DNA of 64,000 nucleotides from Uloborus plumipes (taxonomy: Eukaryota > Arthropoda > Arachnida > Araneae > Uloboridae), in assembly GCA_038373865.1 (NCBI GenBank), contig JAXGGA010002020.1, positions 1 to 64,000 of the forward strand, given 5' to 3'. Position 1 is the stretch's first letter, and every line of letters begins with the position of its first letter. The notes under the pieces were generated by a model, which saw only the letters and a program-made list of their open reading frames with translations, did not search any database and was not told the origin of the DNA. Made by a program: the position numbers and the translations under genes. This document shows, piece by piece, positions 58,640-64,000 of the stretch.

Positions 58640-59251
58640 ACTGTAGAAAACAGATGTTGTTTTTATAGTATAATTTAGCTAATTATATAGTAACTAACTG
58701 TAAAGTTGCTGATTTTACATTGATAAACTAAAATTGCTGCTTTACAGTAATAAACTGTAAAATTGCTGATTTTACAGTTTATTACAGTGTATTTTCAGTT
58801 TTAACCCTTTAAGCAGTTTGCCCCTACGGTGTACGTGCTACGCAAAATTGGCCTCATCTGGTTTGCGCGTACGGCGTACGGGCATCGATATCTTTAGCTT
58901 TCCTTTTCTGGTTTGCCAGAACTGTTCGGAAAATTGAAAAGTGTGAGAGAAATTTTTGCATAACTTGTAAACCATTCTTTACTGCCTGCAGAATGTACTT
59001 GAAAAATGCAAACATTTAGGGTTTTTGTGACCAAAATTGTAAAATAAAAATGTTGTAAAAGCAGTAAAAACTAAACAAAATTAAAAAATTCTTAATATTA
59101 TTATTCTGTCAAGTATGGTACTTAACTATGTGCAATAAAAAATATGCCTTTTTTGGAAGCATTTCTGGTAAAATAATTGACCGCTTAAAGGGTTAAAGAG
59201 TCTCTGCTGCCAGTATTATACTGTAAAAACAATAGTTTATTTTTTGCAGTG
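58640..59251. mobile_element. mariner-like MITE, TA target, carrying a nested MITE
   Basis: Starts CACTGTAGAAAACAGATGTT and ends TTTATTTTTTGCAGTG with TA on each side (58638-58639 and 59252-59253). It belongs to the family at 14271 and 11490. Removing the nested TTAA element (58805-59192) leaves about 220 bp of AGTAATAAACTGTAAAATTG-type words. Confidence 0.75.
58805..59192. mobile_element. piggyBac-like MITE nested in mariner-like MITE
   Basis: TTAA at 58801-58804 and 59193-59196 flank CCCTTTAAGCAG and CCGCTTAAAGGG. The subterminal TACGGTGTACG and TACGGCGTACG words are repeated. The interior is AT-rich without a frame. Confidence 0.75.
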
Positions 59252-59269
59252 TATAATAGTAGGCAAACA

Positions 59270-59500
59270 GAGGCGGATTAACCATGTCGCAAATGCGTAA
59301 GGATTCCATGACATAGGAGCCCCGAAAAGAATCCTAACACCTGTTTCTCTCAACCTCTCATTTAAATAGTGATGGACTAATAAGGGGACCTCAATACAAG
59401 GCGATGGGAACCCCAAAACCGTTAGGTACGACACTGTTGCCCGATTACTTACTTGTTGTACCTCAAGGGTATCTATAAATTGATCAATTTGCATATTTTG
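59270..59500. mobile_element. Solo hAT-like end
   Basis: CAGAGGCGGATTAACCATGT resembles the end of the element at 11504, but no matching right end is visible. This is either a truncated copy or one with a decayed right end. The open frame 59237-59494 on the minus strand has no domain. Confidence 0.35.
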
Positions 59501-59903
59501 AAACAGACAATGCCGATATTTTCTTTTGTTGACACTTACAAAACCAATAGTTAGGAATGACTTTTATCCACCTTGCCCAATAGGGTTGCGTTTTAGACGG
59601 GTGTGGCTTTATTTATGTAGGCAGATAAATTATACAAAGCGCTGGATTTCAGAGGTTCTATAAAGGAATAAAAACAATTCACAAGCAATTTACTACATGA
59701 ACGTTTTGTATGCAGAATTGCCTCTCTGTTCTGCAGTTTGTGTCAAAATCGGACAGACATCAGACGCACAGAAGGAAATCAGTTTTTCCTTTTTCTCAAA
59801 AAGAAGCAAACTAAACCAGATTTTGGGGAAAGGCACAAAACGAGACCCAAGATCCTGATTTTGATTGGGAACTATCAACTTTTTAAACCACCATACATTA
59901 GAC

Positions 59904-61460
59904 CAGGGGTGGCCAACCTTTTTAGGGGGAGTGCCACTATCTGGAGAGCAAAAGCTCAGCGTGCCACATTGTATTTTCCAACAAACTGAACATTTTTAAA
60001 AAGTTAAAAATAGGTTTTTCGTTGACTATATAATTCTTCTCCAAATATTTTTTTTTCTCGTAAATCTGAGTAATTGAAATTAAAATGATAGTAAAGATAA
60101 AAGAAGTCCGAACTTAAGAGTTATCGTTAAACACTTTCATATGTTCTGTCAGTTGGGTTATGCTTAAAATAGAAACAAGTAACATGAAACATTCTATTCT
60201 AAAAATTAAGCAGTCTAACCTCAATGTGGTTTATGAGTCTGTATATTTTTTACCAAGTCTTTAATTTCAGGATCAGTTCTTGAGAATCCTAAGAAGTTGA
60301 AGTATTTTAAGTGCTATCAATTAATGTTCAACGGTATTTAGATTTTTACGCATTTATCGCCAAAAATATTTGTTTAGCAATGTATTTTGAGCCAAATCTA
60401 TGACAGCGCAGGCGGCTTAAGTTTGTAAATAACAAGTTGGAATGTTCAAAACCAAAAGGTCCACAGTGTTTTGCAGAGAAATAGATAAAGAATTTGAAAG
60501 GTTCAGCTTTTTTTCCAAAATAGAGAGAAAGAAAGTTTCATTATAAAAAATGTAAATGGTCTATACTGGTTTAGGAAACTCTTTTTCTGTATAATCTTAA
60601 ATTTGAACTACTTAAATGTCAGATAATAAGAGATAAATAGCTAAGCTCAATTGCTATTCTTCATTCCTAAGTCTCAAGTCTTCATTTCTTTCCTTCCAGA
60701 AATTTTAAAAAACACACTCCCTAAAATTCTGAAATCTTATGACTATTTTTCCTTTGGATAGCTATCGCATATTTCAATGAAGAAGTACCTTGTCATATAC
60801 GTCTCTTTCTCCTAGGAAATGTTCACAAAACATTCAGAGCTCTAATTCGTAGTTTGTTATTGCAGTGAACTCTACAGGGTCACCAACAGAGGAAGAGTAT
60901 CATTCCTTGTCAAAGAGTTTGTGATAGATAATTTAATGACACTTTTGAAGCGTTTTCAATAAACAATTTCAAGTAATGAAAGAAAAACAATTTTAGGTCA
61001 ATAAATCTTCATTTGTGCAAACATACCAAATTCTGTCCAATCTGGTTTTTTTAATTTTAGTTGCAGAGTTTTTTTTTTTTTTTTGAAATTTCATCACTCT
61101 TGGTTGAAACTATTGCAGATCAAGAATCCATTCTGCAGCATCGAAAGCCTCATATGTGTTAAGAACAAATATGCTTTCTAAAGCATTGTCTGTAGTGTCA
61201 CAGCTTTCGTTAGATGTCCGAAGCTAACGCTAAGTACTTTGCAATATTGCAGTTCAGACAATTTGTAAGCCAGCCTTCTGAAACTTAATCGTCAGAATAT
61301 CATTATATTTATCAATTCAAGGGTTTCAATTTTTATCAATATTTTTGGGATCGACACTTTTTCCTCAATTTTGGAATTTTTTCAAAAAGACCTCGCGTGC
61401 CACTGTTCCTGCTCTGCCGTGCCACATTGTGGCACGCGTGCCGCGGGTTGGCCACTGCTG
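59904..61460. mobile_element. hAT element, 1557 bp, perfect 8-bp TSD
   Basis: Ends CAGGGGTGGCCAACC and GGTTGGCCACTGCTG are inverted repeats flanked by perfect 8-bp duplications cattagac (59896-59903 and 61461-61468). Subterminal GTGCCACATTG words occur on both sides. No frame of transposase length is present, so it is non-autonomous or degraded. The intact duplication suggests moderate age. Confidence 0.9.
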
Positions 61461-61767
61461 CATTAGACGTTCTGACGCTCTTAAATTTTTTCTCTAAATT
61501 AAACTTCTATTTAGAAGTTAATTGGCTGTTCTAATAGATGATTAAAATCCTTTCTGAAATAAAAAATACCGTGATGGCGGTTATAAAATAAAGACTTACC
61601 GAGTTAATGTGACTCATTTTTGGGAGATTTATTAGAGACTATGTAACCAGTTTATTTAAAGTGGCTCTTAATTTTATTCTACTGTGATTTTCATTCTTTC
61701 TTCAAATGTTTTCTTAAAAGTTTTTAGTACAGAATAAGTGCTTAAAAGAGAGAGTTTGTGTTATTAA

Positions 61768-62009
61768 CACTTTACCGACCTGGCGTCGATTAATCGACGT
61801 TTTGTTCCCAGCGCTTACCGACCGAGCGTCGATTATTCGACGTTTGCTCTCCGGCGCTTACCGACCGGGCGTCGATTAATCGACTTTGAACCGATCTGTG
61901 GATTTTATAGTTTAACAATAAAATGTTAAAAGTACAAATTACCCGATCTGCAGCTGAGCGGGCGGTGAAAGGGTATAGGATGTTCGAATCGCTACCGGTC
62001 GGTAAAGTG
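61768..62009. mobile_element. TTAA MITE with tandem palindromes, 242 bp
   Basis: The 13-bp ends CACTTTACCGACC are exact inverted repeats flanked by TTAA (61764-61767 and 62010-62013). The left half is three tandem units of about 43 bp, each with ACCGACC, then CGTCGATTAATCGACG or a close variant. That last word is a perfect 16-bp palindrome in the first unit. The right part is unique. Confidence 0.82.
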
Positions 62010-62013
62010 TTAA

Positions 62014-63097
62014 AATTGGATGCATCTTAAACATAGTAGAATTTGATGTAATTGTGCAGTTAATTGTTATGACTCAGATGAAATCTGATCACAAAATGTC
62101 GTTTTAACTATGTTAAAAACTTGTAATTTTTTGTTGTGTCATCTAGTATGCTAGCTTACATGCAACTACTTTAGTATATAATAGTACTACTATTTTTTAC
62201 CCAAGCATATAATTTAAACAATTTTCTGTCGTAAATTATGGACACTTTTTATACATAAGTCTTAAATGGGGACATGTATGTCACCATTACTGACATGTGT
62301 GTGACGTTTATGAAAACTGCTTCAGTAGGTGCATTGTAAATGTTGACATATGTGTCTATATGCTTCATTAAAAATGTAAAACTGCAACAATTTTCCAAAA
62401 TTCAGTTAATTGGTTGTTCAACTCATATATATTTGAATAGTTAATGATATTACTTACATTAACCTTCAATTAAAATGTATTGTAATGTTGTCTCTAGTAA
62501 ACCTCAAACTCATGGCAGTATGAATACGGTGTTTTGGATCAATGTATTATTTTACTTGTGATGTTTTCAGAATAAAATTACTTTTACTTCTTTATTTATT
62601 TATTTTTAAACAATAATCTCTGTGGAAATATTTCTTTCTCTCAAAAACATAGAAAAAATATAATTTACATTTTATAGTTTATAAAAAACTGTCATATGTC
62701 CCATTGTCTTTAAAGGGCTAAGTCATTGCGATTTTGCATTACTACTCAGTGTCAAAATTTCAAAATGCGTCGAAATTAATTTTCAGAAAAATATAGTGAG
62801 AGCTGTTTCCTTGTATAGTAACAAAACTGAGAATCTTTGATTTTCACCTCTTCAGTACGCACTGTGGAACTTCAGTAGCTGTACATATGAACGTCAACAT
62901 TTCAGTGGACGATAAGAAACAAAAGCTATTTACCTGATAATAGAATTGGAATTTCTTCCAAAAACCAAGCAGTTGACATCATGTTTATATCAACATTAAT
63001 TCCTATCATCTAATATTTTAATCTTATCTTGAATAAGCTGATAAAAGAACATCGGACAATTGCTAATCATAATGAAACAAACTTTCATACATTTCAG
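62014..63097. other. No gene; upstream of LRR exon
   Basis: AT-rich DNA with a weak inverted pair (AATGGGGACATGTATG near 62265 and CATATGTCCCATTG near 62692). It may contain the promoter or first intron of the downstream gene, but no core promoter motif is convincing. Confidence 0.4.
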
Positions 63098-63160
63098 CAG
63101 AAGATTCAGGAATGTGCGAAAGGATTTTGAAGCTTGTCTAAACAAAACTGAAGGACTGAA

Positions 63161-63354
63161 ATGAAAATATTAGCTAAAAAGATGATTACTAACGTGCAGG
63201 TCATGTTTGATGATCAACCAATCATTAATTTCAAAGTAGATTCTGAAAAAAGAATTTGTGCTGTTTACCAGAACATGCGAACGATACCCCGAGAGCTGAC
63301 ACTCAATTATTTTCAAAGTGTGGAAATATTGGATATCAGTCACAACAATTTAAG
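63161..63354 (+). CDS. Leucine-rich-repeat protein, first coding exon (partial)
   Basis: The ATG at 63161 has an in-frame TGA 12 bp upstream (63149-63151), supporting it as the start. A plausible acceptor (TACATTTCAG, ending 63097) begins the exon with a 63-bp 5' UTR. About 65 codons follow, with RICAVYQNMRTIPRELT, then FQSVEILDISHNNLR, a leucine-rich-repeat consensus. The exon ends AAG/GTTAGT at 63354, phase 2. The residue pattern recalls short nuclear or cytosolic LRR proteins such as LRMDA, but that is a weak guess. The remaining repeats should lie beyond the window's right edge. Confidence 0.65.
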
Positions 63355-63398
63355 GTTAGTATTATTTACTCTACATAAATAAAACTGTGTATGTATAC

Positions 63399-64000
63399 AG
63401 GGTGTCCACTCCTATCGTGGACCAATAGCTAATTTCTAAACCGTTAGAGATACGCATATAGTTCATTTAGGAAAAAATCTCCAAATTACGAAAGGAATTT
63501 TGAGTCTATTCAATGTTTTTCAAAAAATCAAATTTTGAAAGAGTTACGAAATTTAAATTTTTATACAGCCCCCCAGTCCTATCAATCATATTTAGTAAAA
63601 CATTCTTGACACTGTAACGTTTAAAACTAAAAAAAAATCACTGTTCTACCACAAAAATTGACCGAGTTATGACGTTTTGAAAAAGAGTCGAGTTTTGAAA
63701 AATCGAGAGATCGCTCCACCGATGACGTCATGAAATAATGCAAAAGCTTGATTTTTCAAAACGTCATAACTCGGTCAATTTTTGTGGTAGAACAGTGATT
63801 CTTTTTTAGTTTTAAACGTTACAGTGTCAAGAATGTTTTACTAAATATGATTGATAGGACTGGGGGGCTGTATAAAAATTTAAATTTCGTAACTCTTTCA
63901 AAATTTGATTTTTTGAAAAACATTGAATAGACCCAAAATTCCTTTCGTAATTTGGAGATTTTTTCCTAAATGAACTATATGCGTATCTCTAACGGTTTAG
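63399..64000. repeat. Giant near-perfect palindrome in the LRR gene intron
   Basis: The arm 63436-63685 is the reverse complement of 63751-64000, with two differences noticed. The symmetry centre is at 63718. The palindrome is cut by the window edge. Its likely start at CAGGGTGTCCACTCCTATCG (63399) predicts an end near 64037. The spacer contains TGACGTCA (63723-63730). Composition gives no frame. It is best read as a fold-back or MITE insertion. Confidence 0.88.

Overview
The window is repeat-dominated, AT-rich eukaryotic DNA with low gene density, long simple-sequence tracts and poly-G/poly-C runs at transposon ends. The repeat types (BEL/Pao LTR element, hAT, Tc1-like, mariner-like and TTAA-flanked piggyBac-like elements, tRNA-derived SINEs) fit an arthropod. 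A chelicerate such as a spider is my best guess, but nothing here proves it. No bacterial operons, CRISPR arrays or rRNA were seen.

Host genes: only one exon is convincing, a first coding exon of a small leucine-rich-repeat protein at 63161-63354 with a splice donor, running off the right edge. A second stretch at 44692-44952 reads like a conserved C-terminal exon or retrocopy, but I do not recognise it. The only long ORF (1764 codons, 48538-53832, minus strand) is the Gag-Pol polyprotein of a BEL/Pao retrotransposon.

Layout: 1-908 holds a degenerate ~85-bp module. 909-1131 plus 9096-~9450 is one copy of an unclassified interspersed repeat, split by a nest of hAT-type elements (1132-9095 > 1462-5999 > 1952-3860 > 2940-3643, with 5523-5888 and a piggyBac-like MITE at 7486-7985 also inside). 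9.4-15.5 kb has a perfect hairpin, a hAT remnant inserted in the terminus of a mariner-like MITE, and more MITEs. 15.5-18.6 kb is mostly low complexity. 18614-20250 is a palindromic Tc1-like fold-back with two broken transposase halves. 21.2-24.1 kb has a TIR element with an internal duplication and a piggyBac-like MITE. 26256-27820 and 40154-42188 are the other two copies of the interspersed repeat, carrying tandem arrays of a ~147-bp unit (4 and 7 units). 33-40 kb holds two SINEs, a 2.2-kb element with perfect 22-bp inverted ends, a hAT MITE and repeat fragments. 42-47.6 kb has a ~130-bp tandem repeat, another hAT MITE, a second G-rich-TIR element and a possible TTAA MITE. 47857-55226 is a third G-rich-TIR element split by the BEL/Pao insertion (48140-54167, identical 227-bp LTRs, 5-bp target duplication). 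57-62 kb holds a piggyBac-like MITE inside a mariner-like MITE, a 1.6-kb hAT element with perfect 8-bp target duplication, and a TTAA MITE with internal palindromes. 63.4-64 kb is a nearly perfect giant palindrome inside the LRR gene's intron.

Functionally the window is a record of successive transposition. Most boundaries were fixed by pairing inverted ends with target-site duplications read directly from the sequence. Apart from the BEL/Pao element, no element here encodes an intact enzyme, so the rest must depend (or have depended) on enzymes supplied from elsewhere.
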